Virus record (IMG/VR): IMGVR_UViG_3300046009_011120 | Span: 1-43,885 of that record | DNA: 43,885 nt | From: a virus | Reading direction: 5' to 3' (one strand) | Part shown: positions 21,141-29,379 of the stretch, piece after piece | Layout: each line of letters begins with the position of its first letter | How positions within the stretch are numbered: position 1 is the first letter of the stretch | Program-made: the position numbers and the translations under genes | The notes under the pieces: model-generated | Databases searched by the model: none | What the model saw: only the letters and a program-made list of their open reading frames with translations | What the model was told of the DNA's origin: nothing

Positions 21141-22595
21141 TCAGCTTTTTATGTAATCAATTTCTTGGGTTATTTTTGTCGTTGTAGCGCCTTTAATCAT
21201 CATACCAACAACCAATTTTGCTAAATCTGTTGAGTCATTTATAATCTTTAAATAAGACATATCAATTTTGTCAATAGCATTAGCGTTCCAATCCTTAATA
21301 TAATCCATCAAATCTTTATGAGAAGCGTTGCTTAAATTTTCGAGGGTGACAGTTTCATCATTTTTAAGTTTGGTATAATCCTTATTAAGTACGGTATCAA
21401 TCAATTCAATAAACTCCATACCGGTAAATACAGCCTGACAAGGTTCAGCAGGGTGTATAATACCATCAGCACGTCTATCAACAAATCCCGCGTAACCTAG
21501 TTTGCGTAACAAACTTCCCCATTGTCTGGAGCCGGCTTTTATTTCTGATGTATCTAAAGTAGGCGCTTGAAGTTTTTTACCGTGAGCATCTTTAGATAAT
21601 AGAACATCACTAATGAATCTTCTAAGTCCAGGATTTATTCCATAATTAGATAACCAGCGAGTTACATTCCAAAAACATGTTGCTGGAGATGGGTTTCTAG
21701 TTTGTTCCGTGGCGGCGTTAATTACATCATCAACATCAAATAAAGAATTGTTGTATGCGTCTTGAAGTGGTTTTAGTTCCCTATAAATAGCCGGCTTGTT
21801 TACGTTTATTTCCCATGTTTTATATTTACCAGAGTTGCTAATGGCATCTTTAATTTCAAACTCAAGACCATCTTGACTAACCATTAAAAATAAACCACGA
21901 CGCGGTGGTTCAATATGGTACATTTCGAATTTCTTACTGAACTTATCCCAATTTGCGTCAGATTTATCTTTGATGTAAGCGCTACCGGCTTTCAATATAT
22001 CATCAAAAATAGGCTTTGTTCTTGGACTTTGTGCTACATCGCTATGTCTAGTTAAACCGCGACCAAATGTTGTGCCCAGAATGTTTTCTAGACTTACAAC
22101 TTTCCCTTCTTCAAAATCATCAGGAACTTCAAGTTTATGCTTAAACACACCTTTCACTAAAGCGTTCCATGCTTTACTCGTATCAGTTTTAGACTGGATA
22201 TCCTTATAGATTGTTCTCAACTTACGCATATCAGAATCATAATCTGCGCTCGTATAATCCTTTTTTAAATCGCTGACTAATTTACCTTTGCCGTTCCATT
22301 TGAATAATTGAATATAGGCTCTATCAGAACCAAATGGTAACACAGATAAAGATTTTGCTTTATCCACTTTATATAAATTCCAAACTTGTTTTAGCGGGTA
22401 AGCGTATACACCGACTGGAGTTTCAAATCCAGATAACGGGTTAACGCCAAGTTTGTTCAAATTGGTAAAATGTATAAAGGCGTTATCGTCATCTTTATAC
22501 GGTAACAAAGCTTCATATGCCGAGACTTTAGGGTTCATCTCAGGGTTCTTTCTGGCTTCGTCGAGCTGTTCTCTAAACTGTTTAAACTTAATCAT
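21141..22595 (-). CDS. Putative Alt-like virion ADP-ribosyltransferase (484 aa)
   Basis: The N-terminus MIKFKQFREQLDEARKNP resembles T4 capsid-targeting leaders, and LDE|A fits a gp21 prohead-protease site. Three elements fit an H-Y-E type ADP-ribosyltransferase: FIHFTN (H42, T44), GVYAYPL (Y64), and a late GYAGF ... AEPCQAVF block (367-389, E384). T4 Alt is likewise an internal protein with this leader that is injected and ADP-ribosylates host RNA polymerase. The gene follows terminase on the minus strand with RBS AGGAAAG and no early promoter, consistent with late expression. The fold is inferred from motifs only; another virion role is possible. Confidence 0.5.
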   Translation of the reverse strand: MIKFKQFREQLDEARKNPEMNPKVSAYEALLPYKDDDNAFIHFTNLNKLGVNPLSGFETPVGVYAYPLKQVWNLYKVDKAKSLSVLPFGSDRAYIQLFKWNGKGKLVSDLKKDYTSADYDSDMRKLRTIYKDIQSKTDTSKAWNALVKGVFKHKLEVPDDFEEGKVVSLENILGTTFGRGLTRHSDVAQSPRTKPIFDDILKAGSAYIKDKSDANWDKFSKKFEMYHIEPPRRGLFLMVSQDGLEFEIKDAISNSGKYKTWEINVNKPAIYRELKPLQDAYNNSLFDVDDVINAATEQTRNPSPATCFWNVTRWLSNYGINPGLRRFISDVLLSKDAHGKKLQAPTLDTSEIKAGSRQWGSLLRKLGYAGFVDRRADGIIHPAEPCQAVFTGMEFIELIDTVLNKDYTKLKNDETVTLENLSNASHKDLMDYIKDWNANAIDKIDMSYLKIINDSTDLAKLVVGMMIKGATTTKITQEIDYIKS

Positions 22596-22602
22596 ATCTT
22601 TC

Positions 22603-24192
22603 CTAAAAATTTACATATTGTGGTTGCTCTGTGCCATCAACTAACCATCCAACCGGTAGCATAGATGATTCAATCATATCCATATGCGCAGAATATAATT
22701 CTTTTCTTGTATCCATATTAGTCATATCTTTGAAGTATTCACTTGAAGTTAACCAGCCAAATAATACTAAGCACATAACCAAATCATCATGAGCGCCAGA
22801 ATCTCCGGCAAATGAACCATTCTTTTCGATAAAGGTGGTGAACTCACCAATCACATCTGTATCAAAAACCAATAATTTCTTTTCTTCCATCAAAGATTTT
22901 AAGGCTTGACATCCTTGACGTTTAACTTTTTTATCGGTGGTGACGCCTAATAAGCCTTTGCTATACCCACCATCAACCGGCACTTGTCCCTTTGCTCCGC
23001 GCTTTACTGATATCATATTCTCGTATTCGTATTCATCATATAAAATCATAGCGACTTCTTGGGACTTATTAATCTCAATTAGGACGTAGGCGCTATTATA
23101 TTCTAATGCAACCTTGTGGATAACGTTAGGATATAACATAGGACTAATCTTATTGTTTTTATACTTAGCCACTAATTTAAAGGGATAAACTGTAATATCA
23201 ATAAGAACGAAGGCTGAGAAGTCCCCACCGACTCCCTCAGAGGTATCTGCCACTAAAGCGTAGAAATGGTTAATTATAGGCTTTTCTAGAATATCTAAGC
23301 CGTCAGGCGTTGAGTACACAAACGGCTTAGGTGATAATGAACCTAATGTCGTAGCGTCAATTAAAGTGTTAGCAGAACCGAGGAAATGGCATAATACTTC
23401 TTGATTAAATTTAACTTCACCAAGAAACGCCTTTTGTTCCGCCGCCCATTTTTCATCACGTTCAGGATGTTCGTGCCATTCAGCCTTAAAGGGTAAAAAG
23501 CCGTTGATTCCATTTTCAGCTTCGTTCCAAACTTTCCACCAATAATTGTAACCAATTGGTGTAGACGTCATTAAGATTTTGGTATCTTTACCAGAAGAAA
23601 TAACGGGGTAAGTTGAAGTGAAAAACTCTTCAGCAATAGTGTTTTGAATTGATGAGATTTCATCAATGTATAGCATGTTAACAGATTTACCACGAATACC
23701 AGATCCTGTCGTAGCAGATGTGAAAATCTTAGATCCGTTTTCTAATTCAATATCACCTTTATTCCACGTAGCAATTCCTTGTTGTAGCCACATAGGTAAG
23801 GCTTCAAACATCAACTGAATTCTGCTCATCACCTCACGGGCGGCGGCGCTTTTATTGGCTAAAATAGCAACAGTTTTATAATGGTTAAATGTGACGTAAT
23901 GTAATATGTACGCGGCAGATGTTGTCGTTTTACCTTGTTGACGACTAAACATTCCAGCTACCTTTCTATTGTTATGAATAGCAGTAATGAATCTTTCTTG
24001 GTAGTCGTACAAGTCAAAATTAACAAAACCTCTATCTAATGAAACAACCTTGCAGTATGTTCTTATAAAGTAGACAGGATCGTTCATACATTTAACATAT
24101 TCTTCAATTTGGTCTGGAGCGTATTCAATTGGCAATCCAATTCGTTTCAAATTTCGGTTGCCGTTGTATCCAGTATTATTATTTAAATCCAT
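22603..24192 (-). CDS. 17: Terminase large subunit, gp17-like (529 aa)
   Basis: The DNA packaging motor: N-terminal ATPase and C-terminal RNase H-like nuclease. Walker A is SRQQGKTT (83-90), Walker B LYIDE (174-178), and the coupling motif MTSTP lies near 207-211. The nuclease part begins with ALVADTSEGVGGDFSAFVL near 310 and continues to DDLVMCLVLFGWL near 480. Length is a little below T4 gp17 (610 aa), mainly because the N-terminus is shorter. It is transcribed leftward, opposite to almost everything else here. No exact TATAAATA was found upstream. Confidence 0.95.
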   Translation of the reverse strand: MDLNNNTGYNGNRNLKRIGLPIEYAPDQIEEYVKCMNDPVYFIRTYCKVVSLDRGFVNFDLYDYQERFITAIHNNRKVAGMFSRQQGKTTTSAAYILHYVTFNHYKTVAILANKSAAAREVMSRIQLMFEALPMWLQQGIATWNKGDIELENGSKIFTSATTGSGIRGKSVNMLYIDEISSIQNTIAEEFFTSTYPVISSGKDTKILMTSTPIGYNYWWKVWNEAENGINGFLPFKAEWHEHPERDEKWAAEQKAFLGEVKFNQEVLCHFLGSANTLIDATTLGSLSPKPFVYSTPDGLDILEKPIINHFYALVADTSEGVGGDFSAFVLIDITVYPFKLVAKYKNNKISPMLYPNVIHKVALEYNSAYVLIEINKSQEVAMILYDEYEYENMISVKRGAKGQVPVDGGYSKGLLGVTTDKKVKRQGCQALKSLMEEKKLLVFDTDVIGEFTTFIEKNGSFAGDSGAHDDLVMCLVLFGWLTSSEYFKDMTNMDTRKELYSAHMDMIESSMLPVGWLVDGTEQPQYVNF

Positions 24193-24239
24193 AAATCCTC
24201 AATATAAATTGCTATAGAATTATTTAATGAAAATAGAAC

Positions 24240-24268
24240 TTTACTTTTTGCCCTAATTAGCCTATAAT
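24240..24268 (+). promoter_or_regulatory. Class B early promoter without an obvious gene
   Basis: TTTACT (24240-24245), 17-bp spacer, TATAAT (24263-24268), followed by the 23-bp leader shared with 9557. No reading frame follows before the next promoter at 24332. Confidence 0.75.
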
Positions 24269-24272
24269 AGCA

Positions 24273-24304
24273 TAGTCGGGCGTGAATTGAGGTTAAGCGC
24301 TTAA
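24273..24304 (+). repeat. 23-bp leader repeat (copy 2) and 12-bp palindrome
   Basis: 24273-24295 is identical to 9557-9579. It runs into TTAAGCGCTTAA (24293-24304), a perfect palindrome. Unlike copy 1, no gene follows, so this may be the relic of a lost gene or the start of a small RNA. Confidence 0.8.
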
Positions 24305-24331
24305 AAATATTATTTGGCTATAAAATAAAGC

Positions 24332-24359
24332 TTTACTTTTGAGTCAATTAAGGTATAAT
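24332..24359 (+). promoter_or_regulatory. Early promoter, class A
   Basis: TTTACT (24332-24337), 16-bp spacer, TATAAT (24354-24359); the leader is altered (GATTGTAAGTTAAAGTTAACC). Confidence 0.82.
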
Positions 24360-24398
24360 AGATTGTAAGTTAAAGTTAACCGTAAATTGGAGTGTATT

Positions 24399-24797
24399 AT
24401 GAAATCTGCATTTGATGTAGCGTTAGGCTTAGTCGCTAGTTTAGACCAACCAAAAAGCAATTCTGAAACCATGAGTTTGACCAATCAGTATTATAAACAA
24501 AATAATCCTAATTCGTGGGATCAACCATTTGCTGATAAAGATATACAATTCACAAAATTATTTGAATTGGTTGAATTGACTCAGCGTGAAAAGGATATAA
24601 TGTATGCTAGTAATTTCTTTCATTCGTCATATACAATTCTTCATGTTAAAATTTTAACATTAGGTGATGAGCCTTCTCCTGCTGATATTTATGAATTAAA
24701 ACGTACATTTTCTGCTTTGACTAGGTTAGGCGCTTTAGATACTTTATTGAACGGCAAAATTACTGAATATAAATTTCTATCACTTTTAGGCGAATAA
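24399..24797 (+). CDS. Hypothetical early protein (132 aa)
   Basis: ATG 24399 follows TTGGAGTGTATT. A helical protein (MKSAFDVALGLVASLDQPKS...) without recognised motifs. The next gene begins one base after its stop. In-frame ATG 24387 upstream is possible but ill-spaced. Confidence 0.7.
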   Translation: MKSAFDVALGLVASLDQPKSNSETMSLTNQYYKQNNPNSWDQPFADKDIQFTKLFELVELTQREKDIMYASNFFHSSYTILHVKILTLGDEPSPADIYELKRTFSALTRLGALDTLLNGKITEYKFLSLLGE

Positions 24798-24798
24798 T

Positions 24799-25359
24799 AT
24801 GAATATTTTTTATCTTGATTACGACCAATCTATCTGCGCTAGATATCATGTTGATAAGCATGTCGTCAAAATGATACTGGAATATTCCCAGTTATTATCT
24901 ACCGCTCATCGTGTTCTAGACGGCGTTGAAACTGCTGGTGTTTCTGCTTCAGGTCGTAAGAAAAAAGTCTGGAAACTTAACAATTCATATGAAGATATTT
25001 TGTATGCTGCTACTCATATTAACCACCCGTCAGCTATTTGGGCGCGGAACGGTTTTGAAAATTATCAGTGGTTACATTCTCTGCTTGTTGAATTATGTAA
25101 AGAATATACCTATCGTTATGGTAAAATTCATAAATGTGAACGTATAGGCTTAGTTGATAAATTACAGTATGCTCCATTTAATATTTCCACTAAATTATTC
25201 ACCGAACCAACGCCGGCTATGCCCGTAGAATATGTTGTACCAGGTGACTCGCTCCAGTCATACCGTAACTATTATGCTAAATCTAAAATTAACTTACACA
25301 ACTGGAAACAAGTTGATCCTCCTCCTTTCATCCGTGAAATAAATTCAAAAATAAATTAA
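24799..25359 (+). CDS. Conserved phage protein of unknown function (186 aa)
   Basis: It begins MNIFYLDYDQSICARYHVDK and has many His, Trp and Tyr, with HVVKMILEYSQLLSTAHR and HPSAIWARNGFENYQWL near residues 18-35 and 75-92. Similar proteins are common in large phages and have been loosely called DNA-repair related, but I see no catalytic motif that I can name. The conserved polar residues suggest an enzyme. Confidence 0.7.
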   Translation: MNIFYLDYDQSICARYHVDKHVVKMILEYSQLLSTAHRVLDGVETAGVSASGRKKKVWKLNNSYEDILYAATHINHPSAIWARNGFENYQWLHSLLVELCKEYTYRYGKIHKCERIGLVDKLQYAPFNISTKLFTEPTPAMPVEYVVPGDSLQSYRNYYAKSKINLHNWKQVDPPPFIREINSKIN

Positions 25360-25366
25360 AAAAAGC

Positions 25367-25394
25367 TTTACTTTTGAAAATAATCAAGTATAAT
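25367..25394 (+). promoter_or_regulatory. Early promoter, class A
   Basis: TTTACT (25367-25372), 16-bp spacer, TATAAT (25389-25394), leader GAGTCTAATGAAGTTAAACC. Confidence 0.85.
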
Positions 25395-25442
25395 AGAGTC
25401 TAATGAAGTTAAACCTTAATTAAATTATTCGGAGTGTATATT

Positions 25443-25832
25443 ATGTCTACAAATTCTTCTATAGCGGTTTTATGTGATGACGGTTCTATTATCCAAGTGT
25501 TCTGCCACTGGGATGGCTCAGTTGAGCACAACGGCAGATTGTTGTTTGAAAACTATAACAATCGTGCATTAGCTGAAGAACTTGCTATGAAAGGTGATTT
25601 ATTTTCATTAGGCGCTACGTTAGAAGAATGCCGATTCCAAGACGCTTTAGGTTTCACGGGTTATAACCATTTCGAAAATTATGAATCGTATTACGAAACT
25701 TCACTTGAAGCAGATTTTAATCAAGAATTCAACTATTACTTTGATGAACACGGTATTTGGAATGTTCGTGAAAAAGACAATAACCATTTTTATTGGTTAG
25801 AATGGCAATTAATCCCTGAAGGAGACAAATAA
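25443..25832 (+). CDS. Hypothetical early protein (129 aa)
   Basis: ATG 25443 follows CGGAGTGTATATT. The protein has VFCHWDGSVEHNGRLLFENY near the N-terminus and an acidic aromatic C-terminal half. Phage proteins with the IIQVFCHWDG start recur, always without known function. Its stop shares a base with the next ATG (TAATG). Confidence 0.75.
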   Translation: MSTNSSIAVLCDDGSIIQVFCHWDGSVEHNGRLLFENYNNRALAEELAMKGDLFSLGATLEECRFQDALGFTGYNHFENYESYYETSLEADFNQEFNYYFDEHGIWNVREKDNNHFYWLEWQLIPEGDK

Positions 25833-26140
25833 TGATTACGGCTAAAGAAGCAGGAAAAAAATCAAATAATGCTATTAAGCAACGTGAAGCAGAAATGCAA
25901 CAATTGATTGACCAATGTATCCCTACTATTGAGGTGGCTATTAATAACGCCGCTGAAAATGGCTTAATTTCTTTAGATATTGAGCATTATAAATTTCCTA
26001 TTGCGTTATCTTTAGAATTGATTCACTCATTATGTGATATGTTGAGGCATAACGGTTATGTCGTTTCGGTTTGTCCTATTCAAGAAATTATTACAATATC
26101 TTGGCACAAAGAAAGTCAAATTTATACTAAACGACTCTAA
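25832..26140 (+). CDS. Hypothetical protein (102 aa)
   Basis: A helix then alpha/beta layout (MITAKEAGKKSNNAIKQREA..., later LRHNGYVVSVCPIQEIITIS). It is coupled to the previous gene. No domain named. Confidence 0.7.
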   Translation: MITAKEAGKKSNNAIKQREAEMQQLIDQCIPTIEVAINNAAENGLISLDIEHYKFPIALSLELIHSLCDMLRHNGYVVSVCPIQEIITISWHKESQIYTKRL

Positions 26141-26153
26141 GGCTTTACTTTCA

Positions 26154-26471
26154 ATGAAAAAAGTATTATTATTGCTATTGTTGACAGGAAACGTATTTGC
26201 TGATGATACGGTTTACCCTGATATTGAATATGATATTCCAAAATCTAAGTGGGAAAAAGCGCCTACATTTTATTCATCTGGTAAATGTAAAGATCCTATG
26301 AATCTTATGGAATTATGTAAATCTAAAAAACTACTTGAAGTTGAAGCCAAGCAAAAGCTTTTTTATGCTACACATAAAAAGTGTTCCTATTTGAGATATG
26401 TTAAACTCAACGAGAGTTGTGACGTTAAACCGGTTAAGGCGGCTAAGAAATGGAAAAAGACGAATCATTAA
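26154..26471 (+). CDS. Secreted hypothetical protein (105 aa)
   Basis: A signal peptide (MKKVLLLLLLTGNVFA, cut before D17/D18) predicts export to the periplasm. The mature part has four Cys (GKCKDP, LCKSKK, KKCSYL, ESCDVK), likely two disulfides, and a basic tail. The role is unknown; periplasmic early proteins may act in superinfection exclusion, but nothing here shows it. It overlaps the next gene by 22 bases. Confidence 0.65.
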   Translation: MKKVLLLLLLTGNVFADDTVYPDIEYDIPKSKWEKAPTFYSSGKCKDPMNLMELCKSKKLLEVEAKQKLFYATHKKCSYLRYVKLNESCDVKPVKAAKKWKKTNH

Positions 26472-26689
26472 TACCGGCGGGTGACTATTGTTATTCGTTT
26501 ACCGGTGAAAAAACTGAAAATGGGTTATTAGCGATTAATGCTTGTCCTTATTGGAGTTACCATGAAGATAAAAATTATGAGGAAAATGGGTATTGTTCTT
26601 TTCTCAACGTTGGCGACTGGATGGACAATGAGCAGATAACAATGTTATTTGACCAACAAAAAATATGTGGAATAAACGAAGATGAGTGA
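26450..26689 (+). CDS. Hypothetical protein (79 aa)
   Basis: An acidic Cys-containing protein (YCYSFTG, NACPYWSYH, GYCSFL, KICGIN). The phrase IPAGDYCYSFTGEK and later CPYWS are found in small phage zinc-ribbon-like proteins. Its end overlaps the ATG at 26682. Confidence 0.65.
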   Translation: MEKDESLIPAGDYCYSFTGEKTENGLLAINACPYWSYHEDKNYEENGYCSFLNVGDWMDNEQITMLFDQQKICGINEDE

Positions 26690-26825
26690 CGATGAAATGA
26701 AGTTAATCTATAACGAAATGGTAAAGATGTTTAAGGAACTGCCTAATCATAAGCAAGAACCTATCAGATTTGCTCATTTCGTTAGGCTTTATAAGTATTA
26801 CAAAGATAAGGATTCCAATGAGTGA
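26682..26825 (+). CDS. Small hypothetical protein (47 aa)
   Basis: The frame MSDDEMKLIYNEMVKMFKEL... overlaps its neighbours on both sides by eight bases each (ATGAGTGA at both ends), which argues for real translation. A charged helical protein with no assigned role. Confidence 0.55.
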   Translation: MSDDEMKLIYNEMVKMFKELPNHKQEPIRFAHFVRLYKYYKDKDSNE

Positions 26826-27147
26826 ATATAATCCAGATAAATGGGTCATAATTAAAATCATAACACCGCAATATACTATTAGAAAAGTATTAGGTTCATG
26901 GTGTGGTGGGTTTTACGGTGGTGATTCTTACAGGTTAAGTAGCGGCATTACAAAAATCGTTGACAATGCCAATTTTTACGAAATACATAATGAGTCTGGT
27001 AGCATTTATTTCTGTGGTAAAGAATCTTATGGTATGAGTATGTTTACTTCAGGTGTATATGCTAGTCTACTTAAAGATATTCCTGAAGAAGTTTGTATGT
27101 ATGTTGAAGCTAATGAAGAAAAGTTTGGAGAAAATGATGGGAATTAA
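26818..27147 (+). CDS. Hypothetical protein (109 aa)
   Basis: A beta-rich protein with GSWCGGFYGGDSYRLSSGI (about residues 26-44) and GSIYFCGKESYGMS. The same CGG-GDS-RLSSGI theme occurs in small phage proteins of unknown function. ATG 26818 lies inside the preceding gene. Confidence 0.65.
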   Translation: MSEYNPDKWVIIKIITPQYTIRKVLGSWCGGFYGGDSYRLSSGITKIVDNANFYEIHNESGSIYFCGKESYGMSMFTSGVYASLLKDIPEEVCMYVEANEEKFGENDGN

Positions 27148-27367
27148 ATCTGAAGTTGAAACAGTTGTTAATGATTTTGTAGTTACATATCCTTGTCTTG
27201 GTATTTATCAAGAAACGGGCGCTATAGTTTTATTCATAAACAAAACCTATGGGACGTTATTAAAATCTGGCTTAGGTGGAACATTAAGTATTGGTACAAC
27301 CAATTCTAACTATTCTCCAGATTGGTTACCGTTTACGGGTAAGCTAACACTATCAAACGAGGATTAA
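27137..27367 (+). CDS. Hypothetical protein (76-77 aa)
   Basis: Starts at ATG 27137 (or 27134) behind GGAG at 27127. Beta-rich (KTYGTLLKSGLGGTLSIGTT). It overlaps the preceding gene and is followed one base later by the next. Confidence 0.6.
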   Translation: MGIKSEVETVVNDFVVTYPCLGIYQETGAIVLFINKTYGTLLKSGLGGTLSIGTTNSNYSPDWLPFTGKLTLSNED

Positions 27368-27368
27368 T

Positions 27369-27638
27369 ATGGCTGAAATAACTCAAGAAGAATTTAAAGA
27401 AAAGTATGCTGATGTTAGGGTTAAATTTGCGTCATATTATAAATACAGCTTTACATATATTGGTTATGTTGAAAATGGAACTATGATATCTGTTGATTGT
27501 GGTGGAGATGCTGGTCTCATTTATCGGTTTGAGGTAGGCGCTGATGATTCGTTTGTATTAGGAAAAACTGCTAGAACATTAAGAAGCGGCGTGGCTAAAT
27601 TGAATGGTGAAGAAATTGACGAATTTTGGGATTTTTAA
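27369..27638 (+). CDS. Hypothetical protein (89 aa)
   Basis: MAEITQEEFKEKYADVRVKF... has an initial helix, then strands with VDCGGDAGLIYRFEVG. Not recognised. It ends ten bases before the lipoprotein gene. Confidence 0.65.
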   Translation: MAEITQEEFKEKYADVRVKFASYYKYSFTYIGYVENGTMISVDCGGDAGLIYRFEVGADDSFVLGKTARTLRSGVAKLNGEEIDEFWDF

Positions 27639-27648
27639 AGGAGAAACT

Positions 27649-28227
27649 ATGAAAAAACTGGCGATAGTATTATTACTTTTTGGATTAACTGCTTGTGGTG
27701 AATCTGAAGAAGAAAAGCAAAAAAAGATTATTGCGCAACAGCAACAACAAATTGCTGAGCAACGACAAGATTTACAAAATGCTATTCAACAACAGCAACA
27801 AGTTCAACAGCAATATGCACCGCAACCTATTCAACAACCTGCCGCTCCTGTAATTATTCAACAGCCGGCGGCAGCGCAACAACCTATCGTTCAGCATGAT
27901 AATACTATGACGAATATGTTAGTAGGCGGGTTAATTGGTCATGCTATAGCAAATTCTGGTAGTAGTTCAAATAACGACCATAGTCCTAGTTACAATAGAG
28001 ATTATGCTAGCAGTTCTAGAAATGTAACTAATGTAACAAAAAACATTACGATTAATCAAACAGCACCTACTCCAGCACCTACTTCTGCCCCAGTAACACC
28101 AGCGCCGGTAACTTCTACTAAAAACTATATGGATACGAGCAAATTTAACTCGACCAGTTCATATAAACCTAGCGTGCCTGCGAGTAGACCAAGTTCTATG
28201 AATATGTCTAAATTATCTAGAAAATAA
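27649..28227 (+). CDS. Phage-encoded lipoprotein with Gln-rich region (192 aa)
   Basis: The N-terminus MKKLAIVLLLFGLTAC has a lipobox (LTAC, C16), so the protein should be diacylated and anchored to a membrane; GES after the Cys does not give the strong inner-membrane Asp signal. Residues 22-95 are Gln-rich, mostly coiled-coil-like (QQQQQIAEQRQDLQNAIQQQ), followed by a short Gly/Met stretch (MLVGGLIGHAIANSG) and a Pro/Thr/Ser-rich tail. It resembles glycine-zipper-like envelope lipoproteins. A surface-exclusion role is possible but unproven. ATG 27649 has a strong AAAGGAG. Confidence 0.75.
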   Translation: MKKLAIVLLLFGLTACGESEEEKQKKIIAQQQQQIAEQRQDLQNAIQQQQQVQQQYAPQPIQQPAAPVIIQQPAAAQQPIVQHDNTMTNMLVGGLIGHAIANSGSSSNNDHSPSYNRDYASSSRNVTNVTKNITINQTAPTPAPTSAPVTPAPVTSTKNYMDTSKFNSTSSYKPSVPASRPSSMNMSKLSRK

Positions 28228-28229
28228 GC

Positions 28230-28258
28230 TTTACTTTTTACCTCTTCCATAGTATAAT
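28230..28258 (+). promoter_or_regulatory. Early promoter, class B
   Basis: TTTACT (28230-28235), 17-bp spacer, TATAAT (28253-28258); the -35 starts two bases after the lipoprotein stop codon. Confidence 0.78.
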
Positions 28259-28293
28259 TTTATTATGGCATTTAACTTTTATAGGATTTAATT

Positions 28294-28548
28294 ATGACAA
28301 GTAAACTAAGAATTTTCACTAAAGACGGGCGCGATATCTTAATCAATAAACAACATATCATTTTTATGGTTGTTGAAAAACATAAATCTGAAGATGGCGA
28401 TTTCAAAAAAGATTATCATGTTCTAGAAATTATTTTAACTGCAGGATCTATTTATTTTCATAGCGACCAAAATGATCTTGACTGTGGAGATTATTTAGAT
28501 AATTCTACGATATGGGAAATCCATAATACATGGGCAACTGACGAGTAA
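28294..28548 (+). CDS. Hypothetical protein (84 aa)
   Basis: MTSKLRIFTKDGRDILINKQ... is a beta-rich protein with an acidic C-terminal half. ATG 28294 follows ATAGGATTTAATT. No domain recognised. Confidence 0.7.
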   Translation: MTSKLRIFTKDGRDILINKQHIIFMVVEKHKSEDGDFKKDYHVLEIILTAGSIYFHSDQNDLDCGDYLDNSTIWEIHNTWATDE

Positions 28549-28551
28549 TTT

Positions 28552-29034
28552 ATGCATAAACATGTACCATTTGATGAATGTATAGAGTTAGCCGGTGAAG
28601 AGCCGGCTGAGGTTGAACCTATATTAAATTGGGTTTGTTCTATAAACGGTCAACTCACTTCTTTCGATTCAAAGGCGGCGGCTGAAGCTCATGGAGGAAT
28701 AATTAATGAAGTTGTAATGAACGAACTTGAACTTGAAAAATATAAAGAGCTATATAAACAATATGCTGGAAAAATTCATGAAATTTGGTTCGAAAACTTG
28801 TATAAGGAATTTGAGCAATACGGGTTGAATGATTCTTTCTGGGATATTTATCAATACATTGAATCTGAGCATGAATATCATTTAGACCAAATAGATCCTG
28901 ATGAAATTTATATTTCAATGTTAAAAATGGTAGAAATTGTTTTAGCGCCGTTTACAGAAAACGTCCTTAGACAGGTATCAACAACAAGAAACGCCTTTTA
29001 TTTTAAAACGTCAAATGGTTACACCAAACTGTAA
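28552..29034 (+). CDS. Hypothetical acidic protein (160 aa)
   Basis: Helical and rich in Glu and Tyr, with LNWVCSINGQLTSFDSKAAA near residues 25-44. Three bases separate it from the gene upstream, and nine from the next. Function unknown. Confidence 0.7.
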   Translation: MHKHVPFDECIELAGEEPAEVEPILNWVCSINGQLTSFDSKAAAEAHGGIINEVVMNELELEKYKELYKQYAGKIHEIWFENLYKEFEQYGLNDSFWDIYQYIESEHEYHLDQIDPDEIYISMLKMVEIVLAPFTENVLRQVSTTRNAFYFKTSNGYTKL

Positions 29035-29043
29035 GGAAACAAA

Positions 29044-29373
29044 ATGTCAACATTCCAAGAATTTAAAGAAGCGGTATTAGAAGAAGCTTTGAACGAAGCT
29101 AAAAAAGATACAAGCATTTTACATCACTCAACATATACTTCAGCAGTTCAACACGCTCAAGCGCAGGCTAACGCTAAAGGTTACACCATTTCTGATGATG
29201 AATGGCACAACAAAATTACTGTTGGTCCAGGTAAGCCTAAAGCCGGTGACACTACTCGCCACTCATTAGCGCTTGAAAAAGACGGCAAACCAAGCAAAAA
29301 AGCTTTACACATTCAAGTTTATAATCGCGATACAAATACTAATCCTTACGAATTAAATCATTATATCAACTAA
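29044..29373 (+). CDS. Putative capsid-associated/internal protein (109 aa)
   Basis: The start MSTFQEFKEAVLEEALNEAK matches the T4 internal-protein leader pattern (F-x-EF) and has LEE|A and LNE|A sites fitting the gp21 prohead-protease consensus. The body, with YTSAVQHAQAQANAKGYTIS, then WHNKITVGPGKPKAGDTTRH and LHIQVYNRD, matches a recurring domain in structural or scaffold-associated proteins of large phages. An ejected or head-packaged role is the best guess. Confidence 0.6.
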   Translation: MSTFQEFKEAVLEEALNEAKKDTSILHHSTYTSAVQHAQAQANAKGYTISDDEWHNKITVGPGKPKAGDTTRHSLALEKDGKPSKKALHIQVYNRDTNTNPYELNHYIN

Positions 29374-29379
29374 GGCAAT

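Noticed and set aside
26141-26170. CTTTACTTT upstream of the secreted-protein gene at 26154 as another promoter
   Set aside because: The nearest TATTAT is only 13 bp downstream and lies inside the coding sequence; no -10 at 16-17 bp.
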